Positions 11,582 through 23,779 of a DNA stretch of 64,000 nucleotides are shown here, piece by piece; position 1 is the stretch's first letter, and every line of letters begins with the position of its first letter. The DNA is from Rhabdophis nuchalis (Eukaryota > Chordata > Lepidosauria > Squamata > Natricidae). The stretch is from contig CM077648.1 of the NCBI GenBank assembly GCA_039707465.1, positions 23,808,119-23,872,118 on the forward strand. The letters run 5' to 3'. The translations under genes and the position numbers were made by a program. The notes under the pieces were generated by a model. The model had not been told where the DNA came from. It saw nothing but the letters and a program-made list of their open reading frames with translations, and did no database searches.

Positions 11582-12483
11582 TAAAGAAATAAATAAAATT
11601 CCTATTTTGCAAGAAGAGACAACTGCTATGGGTGTTAGTTTTGACATCAAATTTACCCAGCAAATGGCTCTAGTTTTAATTCAGAGCCATCCTACATCCA
11701 GACCCTTAATTTCTTTAACCCAAAGATGACCAATATAGGTGCCCACAACTTATTTCCCTTCTGCTGATCCTTGGAACCTCTCATCATGACATCAATTTTT
11801 TTGTTGTCAGTTATTTCTGTTTTCACACCTTGCATTTGCTTTTCAAAAGACAGGTAATCACGCTCTGAGGGTATAGGTCCCATGGGAGGCTCTGATCATC
11901 TAACATAACTCCTTGCTTTGCAGAGTAAAATATGATGAAGGGGAGGTTTGAGAGGCGGAATTATTATCTCAAACTGCACAGGGAGAGAGGACCAAAGGCA
12001 GCTTTCAATAAGACAGTTGCAGCAGCATTTAAAGTGGTGCTTTAAACTTTGAAGCATTTCAAGTAAATCAGTGATAAATCTGATCTAAGGCAAGGAAACA
12101 CCCCCTCTCATCCGTTACCAATATTTCGGCTGGAAAGCTGCCTTCAGATTGAAACCCACGTTTCAGGAATTATGCAGAATAAGTAAGGACATCTTTTCCT
12201 TTAAATATATGATTTTAATTGCTTTCATTTCCAATGAAGTACTTTTATTTTACAAATTCATAGAGTTCCATAATTTTAAAAACATATATTGATTATGAAT
12301 GAATGTAGCTTCAGTGCAATGACATGTTTTATTCACGGGAGTGGATGTCCACCTTATCATTTTGAAGGGGTACGACACTGTAAAGTTTGAATAGCTCTGA
12401 TTGAGCCTTCTAATATGATCAAACCAGGGACTGGTAGGAACTTTTTTCAGCCTGAATTGAACTGCTCCTTTTTGGTCTCCAAT
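11582..12483. other. Intergenic DNA, nothing recognised
   Basis: No recognisable gene or repeat structure was seen. Confidence 0.6.
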
Positions 12484-12712
12484 GACAGCAATAGCACTTA
12501 GACATATATACCGCTTGATAGTGCTTTACAGCCCTCTCTAAGCAGTTTACAGAGTCAGTATATTGCCCTCAACGATCTGGGTCCTCATTTTACCCACCTC
12601 GGAAGAATGAAAGGTTGTGTCAACCTTGAGCTGGTGGATTCAAACTGCTGAACTGCAGCTGAAGTAGCCTGCAGTACTGCACTTTAACCACTACACCACC
12701 TTGGCTCTCTAA
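12484..12712 (-). mobile_element. tRNA-derived SINE, squamate type
   Basis: On the minus strand it reads GCCAAGGTGGTGTAGTGGTT (A-box-like), then AGTTTGAATCCACC (B-box-like), then CGAGGTGGGTAAAATGAG, CTGTAAACTGCTTAGAGAGG and a tail with TCTAAGTGCTATTGCTGTC. The same body and tail recur at 20285-20552 and 41238-41455. It is a SINE and not a tRNA gene: there is no cloverleaf beyond the promoter boxes. Confidence 0.8.
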
Positions 12713-13667
12713 ATACAAGTTTGATAAATGTTTCCTATCTAGATATACTGTATTCAGTTGCCTGTTTAGAGTAGAGATATAACTAAGATTGTAATACAAA
12801 GTGCGGTGATGGGTAGATGAAACAGCACAAAATACCATTCCCTGTTTCCTGCCGAGAAATGGAACAACGGCATCAACCAAAACCTTTTCAATATTTTTTA
12901 TCCATTTGTTTTGAAATGAAACAATTTTATTTCAGCCTTGCTATTGCTCTAAGAAAATTATTCTAGTATTCCCACTGATAAGAAACATTTGGATGATGTC
13001 TCACCAATATCAGGTCAACCTCTCCCCTATTATTTTTACTTTTATACAAATAGCAATAAAGTGAAAGGTAGAGAGTGGTAGATGTTAAGGGTTAATTGTT
13101 ATTTGTGCCCTGGCTGCCTAGCCTTTACTTGCCTCTTGTTTAATGAATTTGACTTGCTAAGTTCTGGGAATTAGGATAAACAGGCAATAAATATGCATTT
13201 AAAATGCTTCAGAATTTATAACGGAAGACCAAGCAAATACAGCAATAATAAATGATTAAAATGTTAAATTTGATCTGAACTCCAATTGAATTTGATACTA
13301 TAGGATAATTCAATATTTACAATGGCTGGTAAACTAGTTTTCAAAAATTCATGGACCAAAATTGCCAGTGATACTTTAGATCACCATTAGCTTTTTGCTT
13401 TCCAAAAATATTTGAAGTTTTGCAAACAATTCAGACAATCCAAGGTTGCTCAGTTGCAATACAATGTATACAATTAAAACCTCTCTTCACTGTTTAATTT
13501 GGGCTTCATGCTTTAATTACACATCAGGTTCTTAAACTATTAATGTCATTAAAATGATGTTCCTATAATACAATTAAGTTGTATTAAGTTAGATGTACTA
13601 TAGGTAACTTGCAGGTAATTTGGCATGCCATAGAATATGCTGCTGTTAGAAATCAACGAGTTAGGGC
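12713..13667. other. AT-rich intergenic DNA, nothing recognised
   Basis: No coding or repeat structure was recognised. Confidence 0.6.
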
Positions 13668-14030
13668 CAGTGGTGGGATTCAAATAATTTAACAACTGGT
13701 TCTCTGCCCTAATGACCAGCTGGGTAGGCGTGGCTTGGTGGGCATGTGACTGGGTGGGCGTTGCCAACTCAATGTCACTCACGTTGATGGGCGCTTTGCC
13801 TTAGCTGTTACTATGTCATAAGGGTTAACCCGGGTTAACCCGGAGGGCAATGAAAATGAGGCTAGAAACAACACCAGAATGTTTCCTCCCTTCCTTCCTT
13901 ACAGGATTAGCCCTGTAAAGTGGAAAAATAACAAAAGGAGATTTCTTCTAACAACCGGTTCTCCAAACTGCTTAGAAAGTTAACAACTGGTTCTCCCGAA
14001 TAGGTGCGAACCGGCTGAATCCCACCACTG
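13668..14030. mobile_element. hAT-like non-autonomous element (CAGTGGTGGG family)
   Basis: Clean terminal inverted repeats: CAGTGGTGGGATTCAAA at the left and GGCTGAATCCCACCACTG at the right. Flanks GTTAGGGC and GTTAGGTC match at 7 of 8. Confidence 0.9.
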
Positions 14031-14851
14031 GTTAGGTCCTTCAAGAATGTCAAACTAGTAGCAAATATCTTAAAATTAATTTAACAAAAAATTCAACTAT
14101 CTTGGACACTCAGAGTTTATATAGGAATGGTAGCATTTATCCTTTATGTATTCCATAGGAGGGTTTGCACAACATGCTAAGAAAAACATGGTTAGTTAAT
14201 TTGTGGTTCAATGTGTCATATGAATATAGAATTTGAGTGATCTTAGATTTTAGGCATAGCTCAGATATCAGGTCTTCAATAGCAAGTCCAGGAAAAGTAA
14301 CAATAAAATCTAATCTGTACGTGCAGAGTTTGAGCTAGCCAAAATCCAGCTCTGAAGGCAGAATGACAATTTATGTAATCAATAACTTCTCTGTCAAAGT
14401 CACATTGCAATTAGACCACAACAAAGGGTGAAAATAGGGGTGGGGTGTAAGCATCATTCCAATACATCCTAAATGTCTAAAATTTAATAACATATTTACA
14501 AGAAAGATAAACACTAATGAACATAGGTTTCACATTTCAGGTTATCCCCTGCCATACCTAAATAAGTGTCCTGCCCTGGCCGACAGAAATCACATGCACA
14601 CAGGAAAATCTTATACCTTTATTTTTTTTTAAATTCAAACAGAACTCTAATTGCAGAAAGATTTAACTAAACAATTATAGACTGTCATACCCAAAATTTC
14701 CAGCACACAATCCAACGCAACTAGCTTAAATTATAGGCGAGAGAATTCAGATTGTAAACAAGGTACGAGAGGGTAAAGCAAATGTGATATGCGGGCCCAG
14801 GGTCACTACTTAAGGATGCAGGCTAAGGAGTTGGGGAACATGCTTGTGAAG
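14031..14851. other. Intergenic DNA, nothing recognised
   Basis: No recognisable feature was seen. Confidence 0.55.
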
Positions 14852-15006
14852 CAGAGGTGGGTTGCTAATTTTTTTATTACCAGTTTGGGCATGCTCTTGA
14901 TGCTTCTGAGCATGTGCAGAAGCATCCAGGCAGGTGGGTGGAGCCTCCTGCTGCTGCTACCACCAGTTCGCCTGATCCAGGCTGAACCGACAGCAACCCA
15001 CCTTTG
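14852..15006. mobile_element. Short hAT-like element with perfect TSD
   Basis: 155 bp, from CAGAGGTGGGTTGCTA to GACAGCAACCCACCTTTG. TTGTGAAG is duplicated at 14844-14851 and 15007-15014. Confidence 0.92.
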
Positions 15007-15289
15007 TTGTGAAGTAAATGGAGATTTGTTACCAACTTATTTGTGTGGCGTATGAGTCTCCTTATATAGGGACATGTGATCCTGATCTGTTCCTTTGCTA
15101 GGGTGTGGTTCTTTCTGGACTATGATCTTGCTTTTGTTCAATCTTCCTCTTTTCCTGGTGGACTCCTCTTTTGAAGAAGTTTTAGCTCTACCTTTTCTGA
15201 GACCAATGATTGCTGATTCTCCTGATTGCTAGGAAATGCTGCTTTCCCTACCTGTGATCCCTACCAACCTTCCCTACCTGTGAAAACAA

Positions 15290-16224
<935 letters not shown>

Positions 16225-16327
16225 GTTAGACAGCCATTTGTCTGAAATGGTATAAGGTTCCTGCCCATGCAGGGGGTTGGACTAGAAGACCTACAAGGTC
16301 CCTTCCAACTCTGCTATTGTATTGTAT
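16225..16327 (+). pseudogene. CR1 LINE 3' tail fragment
   Basis: ACAGCCATTTGTCTGAAATG, GGTTGGACTAGAAGACC and CCTTCCAACTCTGCTATTGT are the terminal part of the CR1 family seen at 6865. Confidence 0.85.
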
Positions 16328-16466
16328 AATGCAATAAAAAGATGCATACACACACAAATCAAGCAACTTGTCTCTGATTCCCAAAGTCATCCATCATATT
16401 CAGGTGATATAGTTCATTGTAGTATTCAAGGTAAGCCCCTGTACGTGGAGAAAATTTGTTCTCAAA

Positions 16467-16863
16467 AAAATGCAGAGCTGGCAGCAGATTCGGACAGTGA
16501 GGGGGTTGCCCACCAGGCACCTTCAGTCAGACCACCAGTACCTTGGCCTATTCCTCGTTGAAGGGATCATCAATCTGATTGCCTACCGTCTGACATTGCC
16601 ATGCTTGATGCACGCCTATCTGGTCTTCCATAGATCCCTCCTTGTTCCAGTATGGCCAGCCTGTCTGCTCTTCCAACCTGACCCCAGCCAGCGCCACGTG
16701 ACGGAGATGGAGTGCCCGAGTACGAGGTCGCCAGGATTCAGGACTCCCGGTGGCTGAAAGCACAGTTCCAGTATCTCATAGAATGGGAGGGTTATGGGCC
16801 TGAGGATTTTACCTGGGAAGTGATTTCTGCTTTCTCAGGAAGCCTAGGTCAGAACATCAATCT
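16467..16863 (+). pseudogene. Ty3/gypsy chromovirus fragment (integrase tail plus chromodomain)
   Basis: About 16567-16650 encodes LIAYRLTLPCLMHAYLVFHR, the conserved integrase C-terminal motif before the chromodomain. About 16708-16820 encodes EYEVARIQDSRWLK followed by LIEWEGYGPEDFTWE, a chromodomain with its conserved aromatic and acidic residues. The two parts are in different frames, so the gene is broken. On the left, AGAGCTGGCAGCAGATT resembles the LTR at 28805-29371. On the right, CCTAGGTCAGAACA resembles that LTR's end. This looks like a deletion derivative. Confidence 0.75.
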
Positions 16864-16875
16864 ATCAGCATAGAT

Positions 16876-17010
16876 CAGGGGTCTGCAAAGTTGGCTGTTT
16901 TAAGACTGGTGGACTTCAACTTCCAAAATTCCCCAGCCAGCCATGCTGGCTGGGGAATTCTGGGAGTTGAAGCCCACCATTCTTAAAAGAGCCAACTTTG
17001 CAGACCCCTG
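16876..17010. mobile_element. Palindromic MITE, second subfamily, perfect TSD
   Basis: 135 bp, from CAGGGGTCTGCAAAGTTGGC to GCCAACTTTGCAGACCCCTG, with arms meeting at CAGCCATGCTGGCTG. GCATAGAT lies on both sides (16868-16875 and 17011-17018). Confidence 0.95.
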
Positions 17011-17018
17011 GCATAGAT

Positions 17019-18237
17019 CTATGCCGATGGATTAACTCCAAGGCAAACTTCAGACCAACAATCAGGTAAGCAATATCCCTATCAAGAAACTGCCAAAGAA
17101 CCATTGGTAAACAGTAAACAGCCCAACCAAAGAATCGCTAACACTTCCCCCACCCATACAGACCAGAATATAAACTGACATCAAACAGCACTCCTTACTA
17201 GCACTGTTGATGTTAACTAGTTAAGGTAATGAAACTTCCGTAAGAAAGCAAGCAAGAGAGCACCAAGGATCCGTCCTACAGTATGGCTTTGGAAAAACCT
17301 TTTAGGAAACGGATAACTGATGTGATTCATTTTTACATGGTACTTGGGTTCATGTAATAGATGCTATGGCATCCAACTCCCCCCCCACCCCGAGGGTGAG
17401 GTTTTGCATTAGAAGAAGGGTCTTCCCAAGTCAAAAGCTCATGTCACATGCAAAGACGCCTGCCACATGGTTTGATCAACAGAGAACGGCATACTTGTTC
17501 CATGTTGTTGTGCAGCCCTCAAAATCTCCCATTTCACTGTTATCCCAGGATGTGAAATGGACAGAGAATTGTTCAGACAACTGGGTCCCTGCCCTATATC
17601 ATGCCAAGAAAACTATGTTGCAGCCAGTTAAGTTATAATTACAATTAATTATAATTGCTATGCTCATAACACATAGTTTTCTTGGATTGAATCTCATATT
17701 AATTTTATTTTTCAATTTTTGTAAACTGAAAAGGCTCTGGAGATGTATAGCTATAAGTAGAATAACTCCTAAGCCATGCCTTATGCTTTAGTGTATTGGA
17801 TAAATCCACTGAGTAGCAATTTATTCAACTCATGGAATAACAAACCATTATTTGGATATATAAACTCAACCGATGCAGGGTCTTTTTAAAGAGATTGCCT
17901 AGGATCCCATCAATGAAGTATGCTGAATATTTGAAATGATTGATACTTTTTATTCAAATAATATAATCAATTAAAATTGAATTATAAAAGGTATTGAAGT
18001 ATGAACTGAATTATCCTGATGAGGGGCACTGGCATTGTATGAGTTCGTTGTCCCAAGATCTGCTAACAGTGAGGTTGGCCAAAACATGGTATGATTGATC
18101 AGATGTACAGTAAGTTAGAGAATAAAAACTTGAGGCAAGCTTCACACAAAGGCTTTCCCTTAATTAACTCACTACAATGAAGTTCTGGGAATTTACTAGC
18201 AGTTTTCAAGATTCCACTTTCACCCAACATCAGCATT
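17019..18237. other. Intergenic DNA, nothing recognised
   Basis: No domain, RNA gene or terminal repeat was recognised. The frame at 17366-17638 has no known motif. Confidence 0.55.
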
Positions 18238-18556
18238 AAGTTGGTGGGTTGCTCTTACTGTCGCTATAGTACAATGCTCATGGTATATTTGTGCATGCAC
18301 CGGACATGTGCTGTGCATGTGCCTGACATGCACTGCACGTGTATGTGCACTCCACCACCCTGCAACACCCAGCTGCTCGTTGGAGGTCATGCAGGTGCCA
18401 CACGCTATGCACGCATGCCCAATTGGCTTCAAAAACAGGTGTGGAATGCAAGCAGGTGAATGGGCCAAATGAGCCACCATACCAGTACAGTGGCTGCTGC
18501 TCCCGACTATTCCTGGTACCGCCGTTCTGGGCTGTACCGACCAGAACCCACCACTG
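18238..18556. mobile_element. hAT-like element (CAGTGGTGGG family)
   Basis: The left end is decayed (TTGGTGGGTTGCTC). The right end is intact (CCAGAACCCACCACTG). The interior has the GCATGTGC-type motifs of the family. No convincing TSD remains. Confidence 0.7.
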
Positions 18557-19457
18557 ATTAAGCAGGTGAAATCTGTTGTTCTGACTTCCTTTGTTGCCAG
18601 TTTTTGATTAGTATATGGCAGTTATCAGTGATCTGGAACTTGACAGCAAAGCTCCTAGCCTTTCCATTCATCTAACTACTCAAATCCCATTGAATGCTGA
18701 TGCCTCTTCTTCTAATACTAACAATTTAGAAGTGTGAAAAGAGGTACCTTGATCTGGAAACTTTTGCAAATAACCTTCCTTAAAACAGTTGGTGGAAAAA
18801 TAAAGTGAACAAAAATCAGATTGCAAATGCAAAACAGCTTTAAGAATAATTCATATGCAGCACAGATTCTTAATTTCCCCAATTTCATTTTTGTTCATAC
18901 ATCCAATCAGAAAGCGTGCACTGTTTAGACATTTAAATATAGTGTTTCTGGATCTGAGCATTCTTCAAGAGATATTTAAGTTTAAACATGTTACATTTAA
19001 AAATTAAGATTAATTTAAATTCAGGAGAAATTTAAATGAAGTTAAGTCCAGGATTTCATATTCAGGATAAGGCCGGAAGCACACTTCATACTGCTTTAAG
19101 GCTTTACTTTAAGAGATGTGATGCAATGGTTAACATATCAGACTACAAACTGGAAAACTGAGAGTTCTACTTTTATCTTAGGCATGAAGATAGTTGGGTG
19201 ACTTTTGGTCAGCCACTTTCTTTGTCTTAGGAAGGGAAAATTCTGAAATTTTGCCAAGAAAACTGCAGGGATTCAGCAAACAATATCTCAGAGGCATAGA
19301 GTGTATGCACACATTTAAGTTAGAAAGCTTTTAAAATATAACTGCGGGAAGTAACTTTGCCATCTGTTTATTTTTTTAATCAGCAAGTAACTATATTAGG
19401 GAAGTTATTCTGTTATTAAGTTTATATAAACTTGATTCAAACTATTGAATTCACATA

Positions 19458-19685
19458 CCATGTTTCCCCAAAAATAAGACAGGGTCTTATTTTCTTTTGA
19501 CCCATGAAATAAGGGCTTGGCCTTATTTTCGGGGAGCTCTTATTATTTTTGAGGTGCTGGAAGCGGCGAGCATGGTCACCTCATGTCTGCTCCTGTGTTG
19601 CAATATTTTTTGGGAAGGGCTTATTTTAGCCCATGCACTCAAAAGCCTGATTGTCCAAGGAGGTCTTATTTTCAGGGAAACAGGG
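19458..19685. mobile_element. Tc1/mariner-like MITE with TA target site
   Basis: TA|CCATGTTTCCCCAAAAATAA at the left and TTTTCAGGGAAACAGGG|TA at the right are an inverted pair. The interior repeats AAATAAGAC/GTCTTATTTT words. A relative is at 23597-23779. Confidence 0.8.
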
Positions 19686-19729
19686 TATTATAGTATACCA
19701 AAATTTGTTTAATCACCATTCATTGGATT

Positions 19730-20182
19730 TGTTAAGGGTAAAAAACACCCCTGTTGGAAAATAAACAGGCGGAATAGTGGAATACACCGGACAGCAAGAG
19801 ATACGTTGCTTTAACCACACACAAACTCTAAAACACTGATAGTAGAAAAATAAAGTCTTTACTTTTGTAGTAACTAAAATACTTCTTCCAAACAGTGATA
19901 CTAACTCTTCTTACAGTAAACAGTTCTTCACCAAAACCACAGTTATCTTACAGTAATTCAAACAATGATACTTCTTCTGTCTTCATGTGCAGCTCCTCCT
20001 CAGTGGCAATCAGGAAGAAAAGGAAAGCAAAAGGAATGAACTGTGATTTCAGCTACTTTTTTATGATTGAGCTGGGAAGCACAGCCAATCAGATTCCACA
20101 TAGTCCTTAAAGTTACATATACTCTTTAAGAATCCTGGCTTATATATATTGTCAACCCAACATCAGGATAATTATCCTAACA
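19730..20182. mobile_element. Solo LTR with perfect 5-bp TSD
   Basis: 453 bp, starting TGTTAAGGGTAAAAAACACC and ending AATTATCCTAACA, a TG...CA retroviral-type boundary with short inverted ends. GGATT is present at 19725-19729 and 20183-20187. AATAAA-like, CCAAT-like and TATATATA motifs occur inside, but their order does not settle orientation. The copy at 41960-42459 matches over most of its length. Confidence 0.9.
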
Positions 20183-20284
20183 GGATTCATTTAAACCAAC
20201 ATCTTGCCTTACAGACCACTAGGGTCAGGTTTGTACTCATTAAATCAAACAAATCACCATATGGATTAGCAAGAGCCTTCCATC

Positions 20285-20552
20285 CTTCTGAGGTTTTCTC
20301 AGGTGAATAAAATTAGGACCCAAATTGTTGGGATCAACATGCTGACTCTGTAAACTGCTTAGAGAGGGCTGGAAAGCACTGTAAAGCAGGGATCTCCAAC
20401 CTTTGCAACTTTAAGTCTGAAGGACTTCAGCTCCCAGAATTCTCCAGCCAGCTTTGCTGGCTGGAGAAGTCTGGGAGCTGAAGTCCTTCAGACTTAAAGT
20501 TGAAAAGGTTGGAGACCCCTGCTGTAAAGTCTAAGTGCTATTGCTATTGCCT
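20285..20552 (+). mobile_element. SINE 3' part, interrupted by a MITE
   Basis: CTGACTCTGTAAACTGCTTA and AGAGAGGGCT, then after the MITE TCTAAGTGCTATTGCTATTG. It is the same SINE family as 12484-12712, split at 20387. Confidence 0.85.
20387..20521. mobile_element. Palindromic hAT-like MITE with perfect TSD
   Basis: 135 bp, from CAGGGATCTCCAACC to GGTTGGAGACCCCTG. CTGTAAAG lies at 20379-20386 and 20522-20529, a duplication of SINE sequence. Confidence 0.95.
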
Positions 20553-21210
20553 AGTCAGTGTGATAACAGCTTTTTTTCCAGCTTCTGTATTGAAGAATAT
20601 TTATTATACTATTTTTAGGAATACCTGGGTTGCAAAATTCTAAATGACCAATAGACCTTTTTTGCTACCAGCGCTTGGCGGTCCATAATTTTACACCCAG
20701 ACATTATGGTTGCAAACCATTATTTTGTGTATGATGCACAACCAGCCAAAGGTGCTTTTTGTCATCAATATTTAGCCAAATGTGGCTTATATCATAGTTT
20801 ATAGTTAATTATAGCTCAGTGTGTTTTGCTAATTAAAGACTACATCTAATTTACCATGTGGATTATCCTTTTCTTTTTTGTCTCTTGACCACCAACTGAG
20901 TTGACATCCAGACTGCTGTTCTATGAATACTCATTTGGGAAGAGAGATCCACTGAAAAAAATTGATACTTACTTTTTGAGCAAATATTAATATGATCAGA
21001 AGCCTATCCAGATAATTGCAGCTTTTAAATCCTATCCCACTGGTAGCATACATCAGCCTGAACATTTAATTGAAATTAACATGAAAGGTAAGTGCAAGAA
21101 AATGCACACCAAACTGATGCTGGGTTCACATTCTGCACTAAACCTTCCCTTGGCTAACTATGGAGTGATAAATGAAGTGTGTTGAATATTAGTAGCTTGG
21201 GTTGGTAATT

Positions 21211-21487
21211 AGGCTGTTGGTTTGAGCTCTGAGCATGGCAATCTGGTTGCATACATTTCATCACCATTCAAGGAGACATCATCAGTGCATTTTGAGTTTT
21301 GTTCACCTGCCAGAACACAGGTCTTTAGACACCTTTTTATGAGATGCAGACTAATTTGCATCTCATAAAAAAGTATTTAAAGACCTCTGCTCTGACAGGT
21401 GAGCCCAACTCAAAATGCACTGACAATGTCTCCTTGAATGGTGATGAAAAGTTTGCAACCAAATTGCCGAGCTCAAACCAACAGCCT
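21211..21487. mobile_element. Foldback element, long inverted repeat
   Basis: Two arms of about 130 bp with mismatches: AGGCTGTTGGTTTGAGCTC pairs with GAGCTCAAACCAACAGCCT, and ATTCAAGGAGACATCATCAG pairs with the region near ACAATGTCTCCTTGAATGG. The centre is near GATGCAGACTAATTTGCATC. No clear TSD and no coding capacity were seen. Confidence 0.85.
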
Positions 21488-22566
21488 GATAAATAAAGCA
21501 CAGCTGGCTGAGTTTACATGGCGGTGGAAGACCTTACCCCTTGTTTATAAACCACCATAGCAGGATTCATACAATATGCTGTAGCAAAACAAAACATGAA
21601 GGTTTAGTGTGTCACAGGATTTAGATTGTAAATAAAGAACTAAGTATGCTTAAATTGCTCTACCTCAAGTTGAAAGTTAAGGATTTGCTGCAGTAAAGAC
21701 TTCCATTTCTCTTATATCATTTTTCATTTTTACAGAGCTCCGAGAATATTTTTTCTCCTTCATATTTGGAATGGAAAATCTCTTTGTCCACTTATGTAGC
21801 TCAGTGGATATTTTCTGAAGAGATTAGGGGCTTTAAGCAGACACCTGAGACTGTTAGGAAGTTTATATTCAGAATGCTTAATCTTGGAATCTGTCTGATT
21901 AAAGCAGCCCTGAGGTCAGCTGTGGCTTCTTTCTTTGGAGATTTTTGTAAATCCAAAACATTACCAGAAATTGCTGCTAGATGCAGAACTGTTCTATGGA
22001 AGAACGTCATAAAATATGCTGAATTTAAACGTCCAGAAAAGAGACATATCTGATCACAGAATCAAAATTTATCTGCAAGGGTTTTACATTTAGGCAAAAA
22101 GAAACAATTAAATTGAATCCTAAACTTATATTATATCTGCACTGTAGGATGTGATATAAAAAAGCACCATCAGCATTACTACTTCAGTGAGCATCTTATT
22201 ATGGAAATTATTATATTATCAAGGTGATATAGCTTGAGCCAAGTTTCACATATTGTGCTAAACTTTGTTGAAGGTTTACTGGATTCATAGAATCATGCAA
22301 AACCAGAAACAGTTATAAACCACAATGGTTAATCATATAGTATATTTGGCCAGACTTCACAAATCACATTATGGCTTAGTACAATGTTTCATGCTTTTAG
22401 TAAGTTTCTGAGCAACTACTTAACCATGGTTACCATTTTTTTTCCTAATAGACCGCTAAGGAATTTGCAGTTGCCACTAAGAAGCCACGTTTCAAGGTTT
22501 GATCTTAATTTCCCTGGTTGCAGTTTTGAATTCTATACAGAAAACCCCAACATCCTTGAAGAGATA
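21488..22566. other. Intergenic DNA, nothing recognised
   Basis: No supported coding or repeat feature was seen. Confidence 0.55.
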
Positions 22567-22574
22567 CCATAAAG

Positions 22575-23336
22575 CAGGGGTCTCCAACCTTTGCAACTTT
22601 AAGTCTGAAGGACTTCATCCTCTTTGCTGTTTCTAGGATGGCCCCACAGGGCAGATCTAAGCACCCTGTGGGCCAGATTTGGGCTCTGGGCCTTGAGTTT
22701 GACTCACCTGGGCTAGACAGAGAAGTAAAAAATAAATCCTGAAAGAATGCATGGCTACTTACAGTACATACTATTTGCAAGAAACCTGAAATGACTTAAC
22801 TTTAAGTCAGCACCAAAGCTGATATTGTTTTACTTATAATAACGAACAATACCATGGTTGAAACTTTAACATCGAGTTTAATATAGTCTGAATTTTGTTT
22901 GGATCGCCAATAGAATGCATTGAACAGTTTAGAGACAGACTTTCAATGTAATATAAAAAGTTAGTCCCACATAAGAGTTCACATTATATTCAATAGAATA
23001 AAAGTACAGTCAACTTGCAGACTATCCTGTATGTATGTATGTAGCCAGGAGGCTTCGTTTAATGCCTTCTACTAGATAACAGGATGGCAACCAATAGCGA
23101 AACAGGTTTTTTTTTCATTTCCATCGTTCCAATCAATTCCATGGGTTTGTCATATGAGAACCTGAGGTGAACCTGTTAACTGGAAACAGATCATTTTAAT
23201 GCAGGGGTCCCCAACCTTTGCAACTTTAAGTCTGAAGGACTTCAGCTCCCAGACTTCTCCAGCCAGCAAAGCTGGCTGGAGAATTCTGGGAGCTGAAGTC
23301 CTTCAGACTTAAAGTTGCAAAGGTTGGGGACCCCTG
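22575..23336 (-). mobile_element. Composite hAT-like element carrying captured flanking DNA
   Basis: 762 bp bounded by CAGGGGTCTCCAACC (22575) and GGTTGGGGACCCCTG (23336). Both flanks are CCATAAAG (22567-22574 and 23337-23344). Content, left to right: a 45-bp MITE arm; 22620-23201, the reverse complement of 8462-9044; and 23202-23336, a full 135-bp palindromic MITE. The two outer ends belong to slightly different sequence types (CTCC and CCCC). The boundary is therefore either an element that moved as one unit or a MITE altered by templated repair from the 8.3-kb locus or a relative. Confidence 0.9.
23202..23336. mobile_element. Full-length palindromic MITE forming one end of the composite
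   Basis: 135 bp with both CAGGGGTCCCCAACC ends and arms meeting at CCAGCAAAGCTGG. Its inner edge adjoins TTTTAATG, the reverse complement of CATTAAAA, which is the TSD half of the MITE at 8348-8461. Confidence 0.95.
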
Positions 23337-23596
23337 CCATAAAGGGTTGTCTGAGTTGATTAGCCCTTTGCTATTTTTGTTCTATACGGTCAATCTAATT
23401 TCCTCTCATCTATTTTGAAAGCACAACATAAAATATAGGAACATGGATAATTAGGAAATGATTATATTGGGTAGAAGAATATCATTAATTTTTACAAAGC
23501 CCACATAGACTTGAAAAGGATAATTCCTTTCCCCAAAGGCAGGGGGTGGTGGTGGAAATTATCAATGAGACAAAAAAGGACTAGTATGTGGCAATA

Positions 23597-23779
23597 CCCT
23601 GTTTTCCCCAAAATAAGTCATCCCTGAAAATATTGTAACAAACAACAGCCATGAGAAGACCATGCTCACTGCCTCCTGAACCTTAAAAATAATAAGACAT
23701 CCCCAAAAGTAAGGCCACGTGCTTATTTACGGGGTGTCCAAAGAAAATAAGACCCTGTCTTATTTTGGGGGAAACACGG
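23597..23779. mobile_element. Tc1/mariner-like MITE with TA target site
   Basis: TA|CCCTGTTTTCCCCAAAATAA at the left and TTTTGGGGGAAACACGG|TA at the right. Related to 19458-19685. Confidence 0.8.

Noticed and set aside
11007..11650. Overlapping minus-strand frames of 123-177 residues
   Set aside because: They are translations of the (TAGG)n minisatellite in the Helitron-like element. Three frames are open at once.
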